A model generated the notes under the pieces. It saw nothing but the letters and a program-made list of their open reading frames with translations. It was not told the origin of the DNA and ran no database searches. DNA of 64,000 nucleotides from Pseudomonas sp. HOU2 (lineage in GTDB: Bacteria; Pseudomonadota; Gammaproteobacteria; Pseudomonadales; Pseudomonadaceae), in the NCBI RefSeq assembly GCF_040729435.1, contig NZ_CP160398.1, positions 5,499,001 through 5,563,000 on the forward strand. The letters are read 5' to 3'. Each line of letters opens with the position of its first letter. Positions within the stretch are counted from its first letter, which is position 1. The position numbers and the translations under genes were made by a program. This document shows positions 29,044-38,971 of this stretch, piece after piece.

Positions 29044-29068
29044 ACCCCAAATTTCGGGGCTTTTTTAC
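29044..29068 (+). terminator. Orphan Rho-independent terminator
   Basis: ACCCCAAATTTCGGGGC followed by TTTTTT. No coding gene ends just before it, so it could close a short untranslated RNA starting in the AT-rich stretch around 28945-29000. Confidence 0.6.
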
Positions 29069-29697
29069 GGGCGAGTCAGGCCTGGCGCTGTATCGGGCAG
29101 ATTCGCCAGATAGAGCCGCTGAGCTCGGGTCTGCCGGGGCATTTGCTGGTGCGCGGCGGACTGATTTGGTGCGGGTCAATGGATTAGCGGGTCACAGGTT
29201 GTATTCCTTGTTTTTGTTTAACTGAAATCAATGGTTGGATATTGGTTAGTTGTGATCGGTGGAGCGCTTTTGGTGCAATAATGAAAAACTGAAGTTATTG
29301 TTCGACAATCCTGCTATTGGTCTTCGAACTGTTGTTGGTGCACTAACTTCATGGGTGGTATTTAAAAAATAAATAGTGTGCTGCCGCTGGCGCAAGCAAT
29401 GGCGCCAGACACAGGGCATGAGTGTCGGGTTCAGGTAATAAGGTAAGGGTATTGATTGCCGGGACTGTTACGGCGAACTCGGCTTTGCGCCGATGGATAC
29501 CAACAGGCTTTGCAGAGCGTTTGAAGATTCACGCGGTGAACTCCTTGTTGCCAGCTCGGATACGCGAACTTTTGGTTCGGTATCGCACCTTACAAGAACG
29601 CGGATAGCGTTCGATGATTGCTCTTGGTGCGGGATGGGCACCGCCAGCGCTGTTTTGCGAGGTTTGAATTCGCAAGTCGCGATTGCATGGGAAAAAC

Positions 29698-29725
29698 GTG
29701 CCAAAGCGGATACACCCGCTATAAA
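29698..29725 (+). promoter_or_regulatory. Possible sigma-70 promoter of the GST gene
   Basis: GTGCCA (4/6 to the -35 box), a 16-base spacer and TATAAA (5/6 to the -10 box), ending 37 bases before the GST start codon. Confidence 0.35.
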
Positions 29726-29762
29726 TAGGGCTACACAGATCTGTCGAGATCGAGGAGGGGGC

Positions 29763-30386
29763 ATGTATCAACTGTACGGACATCGCAATTCAGGTGCCGC
29801 AGCCATCGAGGTGGCGCTGGAGTTATGCCAGATCGCCTATCGCTTTATCGATATCGAAGCCTCAAGCGAAGCCGCCGAGGCACTGGCGCATCTCAATCCA
29901 CTGAAACAGGTGCCAACCCTGCAATTGCCCGATGGCAGTGCGATCACCGAAAGTGTGGCAATTCTGATTCATCTGGGCCTGAGTTTTCCCGAGTCCGGTC
30001 TGTTGCCGGCCAAGGCGGCTGATCGCGATCAGGCGATTCGCGGCATGGTCTACATCGCCAGCAATTGCTACGCGGCCATCGGTGTCATCGATTACCCCGA
30101 GCGCTGGCTGGTGATGCCGGACGAAGCCTCACGGCAAAACCTGATGGCCGGCGCCCGTGAGCGTTTGCACTGGAGTTGGGAAGTGTTTGCCGACCAGTTT
30201 TCCGCCGAGTTGTACCTGGACGACGAAACGCCCGGCGCGCTGGACGTGCTGGCGGCCGTGGTGACGCGCTGGTCGGGCAGCCGCGAACACCTGCGCCAGA
30301 GCCGTCCGGGGTTCTATGCGTGGTTGCAGCGCATCGACCGGCACCCGGTGCTGGCACCTGTCTTCGCCCGGCACTGGCCGGTTTGA
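29763..30386 (+). CDS. Glutathione S-transferase family protein
   Basis: The 207-residue protein has the GST thioredoxin-like N-terminus (MYQLYGHRNSGAAAIEVALE). The glutathione-binding cis-proline stretch LNPLKQVPTLQLPDG is followed by ITESVAILIHL. The C-terminal domain is helical with LDVLAAVVTRW. ATG 29763 sits behind a strong GAGGAGGGGG site, and the longer upstream frame is ignored. The class cannot be fixed. It is monocistronic and ends before a REP-like pair. Confidence 0.88.
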   Translation: MYQLYGHRNSGAAAIEVALELCQIAYRFIDIEASSEAAEALAHLNPLKQVPTLQLPDGSAITESVAILIHLGLSFPESGLLPAKAADRDQAIRGMVYIASNCYAAIGVIDYPERWLVMPDEASRQNLMAGARERLHWSWEVFADQFSAELYLDDETPGALDVLAAVVTRWSGSREHLRQSRPGFYAWLQRIDRHPVLAPVFARHWPV

Positions 30387-30400
30387 CCACCACAAGATCC

Positions 30401-30497
30401 TGTAGTGAGGGGATTTATCCCCGATGGGGCGCGAAGCACCCCCAAAAAAGCCGGGACCGCTGCGCAGTCCATCGGGGATAAATCCCCTCACCACAGG
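30401..30497. repeat. Paired repeat, family D
   Basis: TGAGGGGATTTATCCCCGAT and its inverted copy around ~45 bases, between convergent genes. Sister of the element at 15696. Confidence 0.9.
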
Positions 30498-30522
30498 GCT
30501 CACTCCTGAAGGAGGGAAGGAC

Positions 30523-30963
30523 TTATTCCCCGCGAATGTACTGCTCCAGCTGCTTGATCAGCTCCGCCTGTTCGGCAATCGCCTCCTTCACCAGGTCACC
30601 GATCGACAGCAGGCCGATCAGTTTGCCGTTCTCCACCACCGGCAAGTGGCGCAAGCGTTTGTCGGACATGATGCCCAGGCAGGTGTCGACGGTCTGGTGG
30701 GTGTCCACGGTGATGACGTCCTTGACCATGATGTCGCGCACCGGTGTGCCCACCGACGAGCGCCCGTGCAGTACCAGTTTGCGTGCGTAATCACGCTCAC
30801 TGATGATGCCGACCACTTTGTCATCTTCCATCACCACCAAGGCCCCGACGTTTTTCTCGGCCATTTTCATCAGCGCTTCGAGCACCATGTGACCGGGATC
30901 GATATGGTGCACTTCCTGATTTTTCTGATCTTTGAGCTTGAGCAGTTGGGCGACGGTCTTCAT
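30523..30963 (-). CDS. Two-CBS-domain protein
   Basis: The 146-residue protein is made of two CBS domains and little else: EALMKMAEKNVGALVVMEDD then KVVGIISERDYARK, and TVDTCLGIMSDKRLRHLPVV then GLLSIGDLVKEA. CBS pairs bind adenine nucleotides and usually sense energy state. The stand-alone form is common in proteobacteria, and its partner is unknown. It is monocistronic between repeat pairs. Confidence 0.92.
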   Translation of the reverse strand: MKTVAQLLKLKDQKNQEVHHIDPGHMVLEALMKMAEKNVGALVVMEDDKVVGIISERDYARKLVLHGRSSVGTPVRDIMVKDVITVDTHQTVDTCLGIMSDKRLRHLPVVENGKLIGLLSIGDLVKEAIAEQAELIKQLEQYIRGE

Positions 30964-31091
30964 GGCGGTTACTCAGGTGTTGTCGTTGTTCTTCAAGCAT
31001 CGTAGACGCTGGCGCGCAGGGCAAGGTGGCAAAGCGGCAGATAGCACGCAAAAAACGTCATTTGGCGGTTTTTCCGGCCTGTCTCCAACCC

Positions 31092-31227
31092 TGTGGCGAG
31101 GGAGCTTGCTCCCGCTGGACTGCGGAGCAGGCCCAAACCCTGAGCATTCGGTTTGCCTGATTTACCGCATTGCCTGATTTTACGACTGCTGCGCAGCCGA
31201 GCGGGAGCAAGCTCCCTCGCCACAGGG
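31092..31227. repeat. Paired repeat, family C
   Basis: TGTGGCGAGGGAGCTTGCTC and its inverted copy, spaced widely (~90 bases), in the gap before polB. Confidence 0.9.
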
Positions 31228-31289
31228 GATGGGGTTATCTCGGACGATGCCGCGTAGAATGCCCCTCTGATTCAATTCCTGAGGTTGCA

Positions 31290-33653
31290 GTGGTGGATTT
31301 ACAGCAGGGCTTCGTCCTGACCCGGCATTGGCGCGATACCCCGGTCGGCACCGAAGTCGAGTTCTGGCTGGCGACCGACGCCGGGCCGCGCCGTGTGCGG
31401 CTGGCGCCGCAGACGTCGGTGGCGTTTATCCCCGCCGCACAACGCGAAGCGGCCGAGCGTCTGCTGCACGACGAAAAGAACGTCGAACTGCGCCCGCTGG
31501 CCCTGCAGGACTTCGAACATCGCCCGGTGCTGGGCCTGTATTGCCAGCAACACGGCCAGTTGATGCGCCTGGAAACCGCGCTGTCCCGCGCCGGCGTCGA
31601 TGTCTTCGAAGCCGATGTGCGTCCGCCCGAGCGCTACCTCATGGAGCGTTTCATTACCGCGCCGGTGCTGTTCAGCGGTACTGCCGATGCCGACGGCGTA
31701 TTGCTCAATGCTCAACTCAAACCCGACCCCAAGTATCGACCCAAACTGCGCCTGGTTTCGCTGGACATCGAAACCACTGAAACCGGCGAGCTGTATTCCA
31801 TTGCCCTCGAGGGCTGCGGCCAGCGTCAGGTGTACATGCTCGGCGCACCCAACGGTGACGCCAGCATCATCGACTTCGACCTCGAATACTGCGACTCACG
31901 CACGCTGATCCTGAAAAAGCTCAACGACTGGTTCGCCCTCCACGACCCCGACGCAATCATCGGCTGGAACGTCGTGCAGTTCGATCTGCGCATCCTTCAC
32001 GAACACGCGCGACGCCTCGGTGTGCCGCTGAAAATCGGCCGTGGCGGAGAGGAGATGCAGTGGCGCGAACACGGCAGCCGCACGCACTACTTTGCCTCGG
32101 CGGCGGGGCGCTTGATCATCGACGGCATCGAGTCCTTGCGTTCGGCGACCTGGAGTTTCCCCTCGTTCAGCCTGGAAAACGTCGCCCAGACCCTGCTCGG
32201 CGAGGGCAAGGCGATCGACAACCCGTACCAGCGCATGGACGAAATCAACCGCATGTTCGCCGAGGACAAACCGGCGCTGGCCAAGTACAACCTCAAGGAC
32301 TGCGAGCTGGTCACGCGGATCTTCGCCAAGACCGAACTGCTGACCTTTTTGCTCGAACGCGCCAGCGTTACCGGCCTGCCGGCGGATCGCAGCGGCGGCT
32401 CGGTAGCGGCGTTCACCCATTTGTATATGCCGCTGATGCACCGTCAGGGTTTCGTCGCGCCGAACCTGGGCACCAACCCGCCACAGGCCAGCCCCGGCGG
32501 CTTTGTCATGGACTCGCAGCCGGGGCTGTACGAGTCGGTGCTGGTGCTCGACTACAAGAGCCTTTACCCGTCGATCATCCGCACTTTTCTGATTGACCCG
32601 GTGGGCCTGATCGAAGGCCTGCAACGCCCGGACGATGCCGATTCGGTGTCGGGGTTTCGCGGCGCACGTTTCTCGCGCACCCGGCATTGCCTGCCGTCGA
32701 TTGTTGCGCGGGTCGCCGAGGGCCGCGAGACCGCCAAGCGCGAGCACAACGCACCGCTGTCGCAAGCGCTGAAGATAATCATGAACGCCTTCTACGGCGT
32801 GCTCGGTTCCAGCGGTTGCCGGTTTTTCGATACGCGTTTGGCGTCGTCGATCACCCTGCGCGGCCACGAGATCATGCTACACACGCGGCAGCTCATCGAA
32901 GCGCAGGGCCACGCGGTGATCTACGGCGACACCGATTCGACCTTCGTCTGGCTGCGCCGGCCGCATGGGCAGGAAGAAGCGGCGCAGATCGGCCAGGCGC
33001 TGGTCAGGCACGTCAACGATTGGTGGCGCGAACATGTGCGTGAGGAATACGGCCTGCAAAGCACCCTCGAATTGCAGTACGAAACCCACTACAAACGCTT
33101 TCTGATGCCGACCATTCGCGGAGCCGAGGAGGGCAGCAAGAAGCGCTACGCCGGACTGGTGACCCGCGCCGACGGCAGCGAAGAAATGGTCTACAAAGGT
33201 CTGGAAACCGTGCGCACTGACTGGTCGTTGCTGGCCCGGCAGTTCCAGCAGGAACTCTACGAGCGGATTTTCCAGCGCAAGCCGTATCAGGATTACGTGC
33301 GCGATTACGTGCGCAAGACCCTCGCCGGCGAATTCGATGAGCGACTGGTCTACCGCAAACGCCTGCGCCGCACTCTCGACGACTACGAACGCAACGTGCC
33401 GCCGCATGTGCGTGCGGCGCGGCTGGCCGATGATTACAACGCCCGGCACGGGCGCCCACGGCAGTATCAGAACGGCGGCTGGATCAGTTACGTCATCACC
33501 CTGGCCGGGCCGGAACCGCTGGAAGTGCGCCGCGCCGCGATCGACTACGACCACTACATCACCCGCCAGCTGCAACCGGTGGCGGATGCGATTCTGCCCT
33601 TCGTCGACGACGATTTCTCAACCCTGATCGGGGGGCAACTGGGCCTGTTTTGA
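31290..33653 (+). CDS. polB: DNA polymerase II (family B)
   Basis: The 787-residue enzyme is a family B polymerase used in repair and translesion synthesis. The proofreading exonuclease motif [15 protein letters not shown] supplies Asp159 and Glu161. Polymerase motif A is [13 protein letters not shown] (Asp421), motif B is [16 protein letters not shown], and motif C is [10 protein letters not shown] (Asp547, Asp549). All catalytic acids are present. The start is GTG 31290 behind TCCTGAGG; the ORF extension upstream is the REP spacer. No LexA-type operator was seen in front, though the E. coli gene is SOS-induced. The 3' end overlaps the convergent DUF1810 gene by 36 bases. Confidence 0.96.
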   Translation: MVDLQQGFVLTRHWRDTPVGTEVEFWLATDAGPRRVRLAPQTSVAFIPAAQREAAERLLHDEKNVELRPLALQDFEHRPVLGLYCQQHGQLMRLETALSRAGVDVFEADVRPPERYLMERFITAPVLFSGTADADGVLLNAQLKPDPKYRPKLRLVSLDIETTETGELYSIALEGCGQRQVYMLGAPNGDASIIDFDLEYCDSRTLILKKLNDWFALHDPDAIIGWNVVQFDLRILHEHARRLGVPLKIGRGGEEMQWREHGSRTHYFASAAGRLIIDGIESLRSATWSFPSFSLENVAQTLLGEGKAIDNPYQRMDEINRMFAEDKPALAKYNLKDCELVTRIFAKTELLTFLLERASVTGLPADRSGGSVAAFTHLYMPLMHRQGFVAPNLGTNPPQASPGGFVMDSQPGLYESVLVLDYKSLYPSIIRTFLIDPVGLIEGLQRPDDADSVSGFRGARFSRTRHCLPSIVARVAEGRETAKREHNAPLSQALKIIMNAFYGVLGSSGCRFFDTRLASSITLRGHEIMLHTRQLIEAQGHAVIYGDTDSTFVWLRRPHGQEEAAQIGQALVRHVNDWWREHVREEYGLQSTLELQYETHYKRFLMPTIRGAEEGSKKRYAGLVTRADGSEEMVYKGLETVRTDWSLLARQFQQELYERIFQRKPYQDYVRDYVRKTLAGEFDERLVYRKRLRRTLDDYERNVPPHVRAARLADDYNARHGRPRQYQNGGWISYVITLAGPEPLEVRRAAIDYDHYITRQLQPVADAILPFVDDDFSTLIGGQLGLF

Positions 33654-34088
33654 GTCCAGCAGTTGCAGGGTCCATTCGTCGAGGATGCCGTGGAAGTAGC
33701 GCTCCAGTGCCTGAGCGAACTGGCAATCTTCGGCGCTGAACTGCGCAAACAGGGTCATCGAGGAGTGGAATTTCAGGTCATCGGGGTGGCCGAAAATCTC
33801 GGCAATCGAGCGCTGGCGCACTTTCAGCACCAACTGCGTGCAGGTACGCAGCCGCGCACCGAGCAGGTCGTGGGCCAGATAGGCCTGCGCCTCTTCGGCG
33901 GACTGAATGGCGAAACGCCGGGACATCTCGCTGCCACCGAGCCCTGCGAACTGCGGGAACACAAACCACATCCAGTGGCTGCGCTTGCGCCCCTCACCGA
34001 GTTCACGCTGAATCCGTTCGAACACCGGGTCCTGCGCCTGGACGAAACGCTGCAGGTTGAACGGGTCATGCTGATCAGTGCTTCTCAT
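33618..34088 (-). CDS. DUF1810 family protein
   Basis: The 156-residue protein shows the DUF1810 pattern [20 protein letters not shown], then [17 protein letters not shown] and [20 protein letters not shown]. Biochemical function is unknown. ATG 34088 follows GCGAGGGCTTCGTC. It lies 28 bases after the aldo/keto reductase gene on the same strand, probably as one transcript, and its last 36 bases overlap the end of polB tail to tail. Confidence 0.9.
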   Translation of the reverse strand: MRSTDQHDPFNLQRFVQAQDPVFERIQRELGEGRKRSHWMWFVFPQFAGLGGSEMSRRFAIQSAEEAQAYLAHDLLGARLRTCTQLVLKVRQRSIAEIFGHPDDLKFHSSMTLFAQFSAEDCQFAQALERYFHGILDEWTLQLLDSKQAQLPPDQG

Positions 34089-34116
34089 GACGAAGCCCTC
34101 GCCAGCAGCCGGCATG

Positions 34117-34938
34117 TCAGACCATCGCCAGCCGCTGCTTGCGTTGTGGCGCTTTGAATACCTGATCCAGCGCCGCCAGATCCCCGGCGTCCAGTTGCAG
34201 CTGCGCCGCCTGAGCATTGAGTTGCACGTGTTCCGGTCGCACAGCCTTGGGAATCGCAATCACCCCATCCTGACGCAGAATCCACGCCAGCGAAACCTGT
34301 GCCGGGGTCACGTTGTGACGAGCGGCAATTTGCTGTAGCGCCGGTTCGGCGAGCATCGTGCCGCCCTGGCCGATCGGGCAGTACGCCATCAACGGCATAC
34401 GCTGTTGCTGGCACCAGGGCAGCAGATCGAATTCGACGCCACGCTCTTCGAGGTTGTACAGCACCTGATTGGTGGCGCAGGCCGGGGAGGCCAGTTCTTG
34501 CAGATCGTCGACATCGAAATTCGACACGCCCCAACGGCCGATCTTGCCGTCCGCGCGCAAACGTTCGAAGGCTTCGACGGTTTCTTCCAGCGGATACTGA
34601 CCGCGCCAGTGCAACAGATAGAGGTCGATGTAATCGGTGTCGAGCCGGCGCAGACTGCGCTCGCAGGCTTGCGGGATGCCTTTGCGGCTGGCGTTGTGCG
34701 GATAGACCTTGCTCACCAGAAATACCCGGTCGCGCAGACCGGCGATGGCTTCGCCAACCACGCTTTCGGCGCCGCCCTCGGCGTACATTTCCGCTGTATC
34801 GATCAGGGTCATGCCCAGTTCGATGCCTTGGCGCAGCGCGGACACTTCCCGCGGGTGCGCCGCGCGATCTTCGCCCATGCGCCAAGTGCCCTGGCCGATC
34901 ACTGGAACCTGCACGCCTGCCAGTTCAAGGGTACGCAT
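34117..34938 (-). CDS. Aldo/keto reductase
   Basis: The 273-residue NADPH-dependent reductase has the complete catalytic tetrad of the family: Asp47 and Tyr52 (LIDTAEMYAEGGAE), Lys77 (LVSKVYP) and His110 (YLLHWRG). The phosphate-binding end is IPKAVRPEHVQLN. It is soluble and cytosolic. Substrate specificity cannot be read. ATG 34938 follows an excellent AGGAGG site. The DUF1810 gene follows. Confidence 0.94.
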   Translation of the reverse strand: MRTLELAGVQVPVIGQGTWRMGEDRAAHPREVSALRQGIELGMTLIDTAEMYAEGGAESVVGEAIAGLRDRVFLVSKVYPHNASRKGIPQACERSLRRLDTDYIDLYLLHWRGQYPLEETVEAFERLRADGKIGRWGVSNFDVDDLQELASPACATNQVLYNLEERGVEFDLLPWCQQQRMPLMAYCPIGQGGTMLAEPALQQIAARHNVTPAQVSLAWILRQDGVIAIPKAVRPEHVQLNAQAAQLQLDAGDLAALDQVFKAPQRKQRLAMV

Positions 34939-35016
34939 TCAAACCTCCTGTGCTGATGGTCGATACCTTAGTGGGCAGCAGGATAGCGCAGGGGTTCCAA
35001 TGGAGGTCGATGAACC

Positions 35017-35128
35017 TGTGGCGAGGGAGCTTGCTCCCGCTGGACTGCGCAGCAGGCCGCTGCTTTCCAACTTAATGAAAAGCGAGGGCCGCTTCGCGCC
35101 CCAGCGGGAGCAAGCTCCCTCGCCACAG
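35017..35128. repeat. Paired repeat, family C
   Basis: TGTGGCGAGGGAGCTTGCTC and its inverted copy between the aldo/keto reductase start and the 3' end of the epimerase gene. Confidence 0.9.
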
Positions 35129-35145
35129 GAGATGAGTGAGGTCAG

Positions 35146-36294
35146 TTATTTTGTGGTGAATTTCAAGACGACGCTTTGTGTATAAGCCTGCCCCGGATCC
35201 AGCCGCGTGCTCGGAAAATCCGGCTGATTCGGCGCATCCGGATAGTGCTGGGTCTCCAAAGTAAACGCGCCCCAGTGCGGATAGACCTTGCCACCCTTGC
35301 CCTTGACCGTGCCGTCGAGGAAGTTGCTGGTGTAGAACTGCACCCCCGGCTCGCTGGTGAACAGCTGCAGATGCCGCCCGGACTGCGGATCGCTGACCTC
35401 GGCGGCAACTTTGCTCACATCCCCCTTGGTATCTAGCACCCAGTTGAAATCGAAGCCGCCCTGTTTCGGTTCGGCGAATTTCAACTGCGGGTGATCGGCC
35501 TTGATGTGCGTACCAATGGCGGTGGGCTTGGTGAAGTCCATCGGCGTGCCGGCCACTGGCGCCAGTTCGCCGGTCGGGATCAGCTTGGCGGTGACTGGGG
35601 TGTAGCGGCTGGCGTGCAGGGTGGCGATCTGTTTCAGCACATCACCATTGCCGGCGCCGGCGAGGTTGAAGTAGCTGTGGTTGGTCAGGTTGAGCACGGT
35701 CGGTTTGTCGGTGCTGGCCTGATAGTCGATGCGCAGTTCGTTGCTGTCGGTCAGGCGGTAGGTCACCTGCGTGGTGAGGTTGCCGGGGAAGCCCATTTCA
35801 CCGTCCGCCGACAGATAGGTGAGGGTCACGCCGACGGAATCCTTGTCCTTGGTTTCCTGCGCTTTCCAGACCTTCTTGTCGAAGCCTTGGGTGCCGCCAT
35901 GCAAGGCGTTGGACTTGTCGTTCTGCGGCACCTGATAGCGTTTGCCGTCGAGTTCGAACGCACCGTCCGCGAGTCGATTGCCGAAACGGCCGATGGTCGC
36001 ACCGAAATACGCCGTGCCTTTCTGGTAACCCTGAACATCGTCGAAACCCAGCACCACATCGGCGGCTTTGCCGTGTTTGTCCGGCACCAGCAGCGATTGC
36101 AGGGTGGCGCCGTAGGTGATGACGGTCGCCTGCATGCCGTGGCTGTTGCGCAGGATGTATTGCTCGACGGGCGTGCCGTCATTGGTTTTGCCAAAGGCTT
36201 TGTGTTCGGCGCTGAGGCCGGCCGCGTTGGCGGAGAGGGTGGCGATCATCAGGGACAGTCCGAGGCCGGAGAGCAGGTGACGTGATTGAAGCAT
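35146..36294 (-). CDS. galM: Periplasmic aldose 1-epimerase (mutarotase)
   Basis: The 382-residue enzyme interconverts alpha and beta anomers of aldoses. Catalytic residues are visible: His132 (NALHGGTQGFD), His206 (NLTNHSYFNLAG) and the base Glu347 (AFTLETQHYPDAPN). An N-terminal signal peptide (LSGLGLSLMIATLSANAA) places it in the periplasm, where mutarotation would help sugar uptake. ATG 36294 follows AAGGAAGG. No sugar transporter genes adjoin. Confidence 0.93.
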   Translation of the reverse strand: MLQSRHLLSGLGLSLMIATLSANAAGLSAEHKAFGKTNDGTPVEQYILRNSHGMQATVITYGATLQSLLVPDKHGKAADVVLGFDDVQGYQKGTAYFGATIGRFGNRLADGAFELDGKRYQVPQNDKSNALHGGTQGFDKKVWKAQETKDKDSVGVTLTYLSADGEMGFPGNLTTQVTYRLTDSNELRIDYQASTDKPTVLNLTNHSYFNLAGAGNGDVLKQIATLHASRYTPVTAKLIPTGELAPVAGTPMDFTKPTAIGTHIKADHPQLKFAEPKQGGFDFNWVLDTKGDVSKVAAEVSDPQSGRHLQLFTSEPGVQFYTSNFLDGTVKGKGGKVYPHWGAFTLETQHYPDAPNQPDFPSTRLDPGQAYTQSVVLKFTTK

Positions 36295-36341
36295 GGTTGA
36301 CCTTCCTTTTTGTTGTTGTTTTCAAAACACCACAATTCCCC

Positions 36342-36426
36342 TGTAGGAGCTGCCGCAGGCTGCGATCTTTTGATCTTGATTCTAAAAACGAAGGTCAAAA
36401 GATCGCAGCCTTCGGCAGCTCCTACA
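36342..36426. repeat. Paired repeat, family E
   Basis: TGTAGGAGCTGCCGCAGGCT and its inverted copy, upstream of galM. Confidence 0.9.
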
Positions 36427-36638
36427 CGGTACTAGTCAATCTATTTGTGCAGGTAAAGAAGGTTTATAGCGGATTTATCGTGTATTTCAACAATAAAGAC
36501 TGACTAATTGGCTTGGCGCTCCTTCGCCGTCAATCGACCGGGAAAATCCGCCACTGCACTTTTCCGGATTCGGCGGCTCTATCCATGGCCAGGATGCGGC
36601 GACGCCCGCCGCGCAGGAATGTGCCTGTTCGAGAATTC

Positions 36639-37388
36639 ATGCCGAGAGCTTTTCACCCGATCGCCCGATTTTTTCGCCGCCCGTGCCTGTTGCTGGCCTG
36701 TCTGTCATTGCTGTTTGTCAGCGGGTGCACGCACCAGACCGGCAACGGTTTCATCGCTCAGATGCGTGACGGTCAACCGCAGGAATTCCTGCAGACCAGC
36801 GTCGATCGCATGGCCACGTTGGCGATGCGCGACAACCTCAACAGTCTTTATCGATTGATGGGCAAGCTGTATTTGCGCAACCCGGAAGAGCTGCGCAAGT
36901 CGGGCTTCCTCGACATCAACACGGCGGTGAAACAGGTGCGCCTTGCCGTCGAGCAGCAGCAACCGTTACCGGTGTTGGGCGGGCGCAAAGATCTGGCGGC
37001 GCTCAGCTACGCGATGAGTCCGGAGTTTCTCGGGGATCGGGTTGGCGCCTTTATCTATGCCATCGGCAGCATGCTGGTCACCGCCCACGGCAATCGCATC
37101 GAGTTCTACATGACTGATGCGATCAACCCGACCTTCGTCCACAACGCCGCGCGCAACATCGAGAAAGCCACGTGGATTCTGGCCCAGCGGCAGAACAAGG
37201 AGGGCCAGCCGCTGCTGTTCTCCAACGAAATCTCGGAGGAGGGCAGCAACCTGAGTTTCGCCACCGAGTTCGGCAAGATCGTTGCACGGCTCGACCTGTT
37301 GTCGCAGATGCTCGACGAGCGTTACCGGCGCATCGGCCTGAACTACGCGCAGAGCCTGCTGTTCCTGAATTTCCTCCCGGTGCAGTAA
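36639..37388 (+). CDS. Lipoprotein of unknown function
   Basis: The 249-residue product has a lipoprotein signal with lipobox (LLACLSLLFVSGC) after a basic start. The rest is helical, with no family I can name. Notable segments are DRMATLAMRDNLNSLYRLMG, ALSYAMSPEFLGDRVGAFIY and YRRIGLNYAQSLLFLNFLP. It is expected at the periplasmic face of a membrane. The open frame starts 42 codons earlier; ATG 36639 was chosen because it begins the signal peptide, though its ribosome-binding site is weak. No operon partner. Confidence 0.8.
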   Translation: MPRAFHPIARFFRRPCLLLACLSLLFVSGCTHQTGNGFIAQMRDGQPQEFLQTSVDRMATLAMRDNLNSLYRLMGKLYLRNPEELRKSGFLDINTAVKQVRLAVEQQQPLPVLGGRKDLAALSYAMSPEFLGDRVGAFIYAIGSMLVTAHGNRIEFYMTDAINPTFVHNAARNIEKATWILAQRQNKEGQPLLFSNEISEEGSNLSFATEFGKIVARLDLLSQMLDERYRRIGLNYAQSLLFLNFLPVQ

Positions 37389-37392
37389 TCCC

Positions 37393-37476
37393 TGTAGGAG
37401 CTGCCGCAGGCTGCGATCTTTTGATTTTGTTTTTTAAGATCAAGATCAAAAGATCGCAGCCTGCGGCAGCTCCTAC
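37393..37476. repeat. Paired repeat, family E
   Basis: TGTAGGAGCTGCCGCAGGCT and its inverted copy with T-rich centre, right after the lipoprotein gene. Confidence 0.9.
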
Positions 37477-37549
37477 ATGTTGTCAGTCATGAGGGATAGG
37501 TTGTATACAATTCTCCGTCACATTTGACTCAAATGGAGCTGCACCTGTC

Positions 37550-38764
37550 ATGACCGACTCCGCAAGCACCGACTTCACCCGCACTGACTGCGTCATCCGC
37601 ACCGAAAAACTGCCCTATGCCGCATTACTGGCGTTCGCCATGACCGGCTTTATCGCCATCCTCACCGAGACCCTGCCGGCCGGGCTGCTGCCGCAGATCG
37701 GCGCCGGGCTTGGGGTCAGCGAAGTGCTAGCCGGGCAACTGGTGACGCTGTATGCACTGGGCTCGATTGTCGCGGCAATTCCGCTGACCGTCGCCACCCG
37801 GGGCTGGCCACGGCGGCGGGTGCTGTTGATGACGGTTGGCGGGTTCCTGCTGTTCAACACCGTGACCACGTTCTCCAGCCATTACGGCCTGACCCTGGCC
37901 TCGCGGTTTCTCGCCGGGATGGCGGCGGGGCTGTCGTGGGGAATCATGGCCGGTTACGCCCGTGGCATCGTGCCAGTGCACCAGCAGGGACGGGCACTGG
38001 CAATCGCCATGCTCGGCACCCCGGTGGCGCTGTCGCTGGGCACCCCGGCGGGGACCTGGCTGGGCAACCTGATCGGCTGGCGCGCCTCGTTCGGGATCAT
38101 GTCGGCGCTGGCATTGGTGCTGGCTGCGTGGATTGTGCTGGCGGTGCCGGACCGTCCGGGGCAGGCCAGCAGCGAACGCCTGCCGCTGCTGCAATCACTA
38201 AGCCTGCCGGGCGTGCGGCCGGTGCTGTTCGTGGTGCTGACCTGGATGCTCGGGCACAACATTCTCTACACCTACATCGCGCCATTCCTGATGCAGGCCG
38301 GGCTGGCCGAGCGCGTCGATCTGGTGCTGCTGGTGTTCGGCCTGTGTTCGCTGGTGGGGATCTGGATCATCGGTTTGCTGGTGGATCGCTGGTTGCGCTG
38401 GCTGACGCTGATCAGCCTCGCGGTGTTTGCCGTGACCGCACTGGTGCTGGCGCTGATATCCCCGTCGCCGTGGCTGATCTATACCTGCATGGCCGTGTGG
38501 GGCCTGTCATTTGGTGGTTCGGCGACGTTGCTGCTGACGGCGGCGGCGGATTCGGCCGGCGAGCATGTGGACGTGGTGCAGGCGATGCTCACCACCTCGT
38601 GGAACGTGGCGATTGCCGGTGGCGGCCTGTTTGGCGGGTTGCTGCTGGATCGGGCGGGCGCGATGTCCTTTCCATGGGCGTTGTTGATCCTGTCGCTGAT
38701 CGCGCTGGCGACGGTGTGGATCAACCGTCATCACAGCTTCAAACCGGGCCGGCGCCAGCACTGA
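37550..38764 (+). CDS. MFS transporter, DHA1 (AraJ-like) family
   Basis: The 404-residue protein has twelve predicted membrane segments. The motif-A-like loop after segment 2 is degenerate (ATRGWPRRRVLLM). Segment 1 reads FAMTGFIAILTETLPAGLLPQI, typical of the AraJ/drug-efflux group. It probably exports a small molecule through proton antiport; the substrate is unknown. ATG 37550 has GGAG ten bases upstream. No regulator is next to it. Confidence 0.9.
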   Translation: MTDSASTDFTRTDCVIRTEKLPYAALLAFAMTGFIAILTETLPAGLLPQIGAGLGVSEVLAGQLVTLYALGSIVAAIPLTVATRGWPRRRVLLMTVGGFLLFNTVTTFSSHYGLTLASRFLAGMAAGLSWGIMAGYARGIVPVHQQGRALAIAMLGTPVALSLGTPAGTWLGNLIGWRASFGIMSALALVLAAWIVLAVPDRPGQASSERLPLLQSLSLPGVRPVLFVVLTWMLGHNILYTYIAPFLMQAGLAERVDLVLLVFGLCSLVGIWIIGLLVDRWLRWLTLISLAVFAVTALVLALISPSPWLIYTCMAVWGLSFGGSATLLLTAAADSAGEHVDVVQAMLTTSWNVAIAGGGLFGGLLLDRAGAMSFPWALLILSLIALATVWINRHHSFKPGRRQH

Positions 38765-38777
38765 ACCACACCTCCAC

Positions 38778-38859
38778 TGTAGGAGCTGCCGCAGGCTGCG
38801 ATCTTTTGATCTTGCCTTTAATCAAGATCAAAAGATCGCAGCCTTCGGCAGCTCCTACA
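38778..38859. repeat. Paired repeat, family E
   Basis: TGTAGGAGCTGCCGCAGGCT and its inverted copy between the MFS and TSUP genes. Confidence 0.9.
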
Positions 38860-38971
38860 GTGTTAGATGTAGGAATCGGGCATAACGATAGACCGCATCG
38901 ATATATGTGGTTATATGAAAAATCGCTATGCTGCGGGCCAGATTTTTCCTGTCGTTTTTCTGGACGTCTTA

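Larger units (their letters stand above)
28901..29762. other. AT-richer gap without a convincing gene
   Basis: These ~860 bases differ in composition from the surroundings, with stretches such as TATTTAAAAAATAAATAG near 29360 and TTATATAAATTTTATTGG near 28991. Open frames are short, lack good ribosome-binding sites and show no family features. The only clear signals are an orphan terminator near 29050 and a possible promoter for the downstream GST. It may be a decayed insertion or hold an sRNA. Confidence 0.5.

Noticed and set aside
28922..29225. Two small plus-strand ORFs in the AT-richer gap
   Set aside because: Weak or no ribosome-binding sites, one runs through the orphan terminator, and neither has recognisable features.
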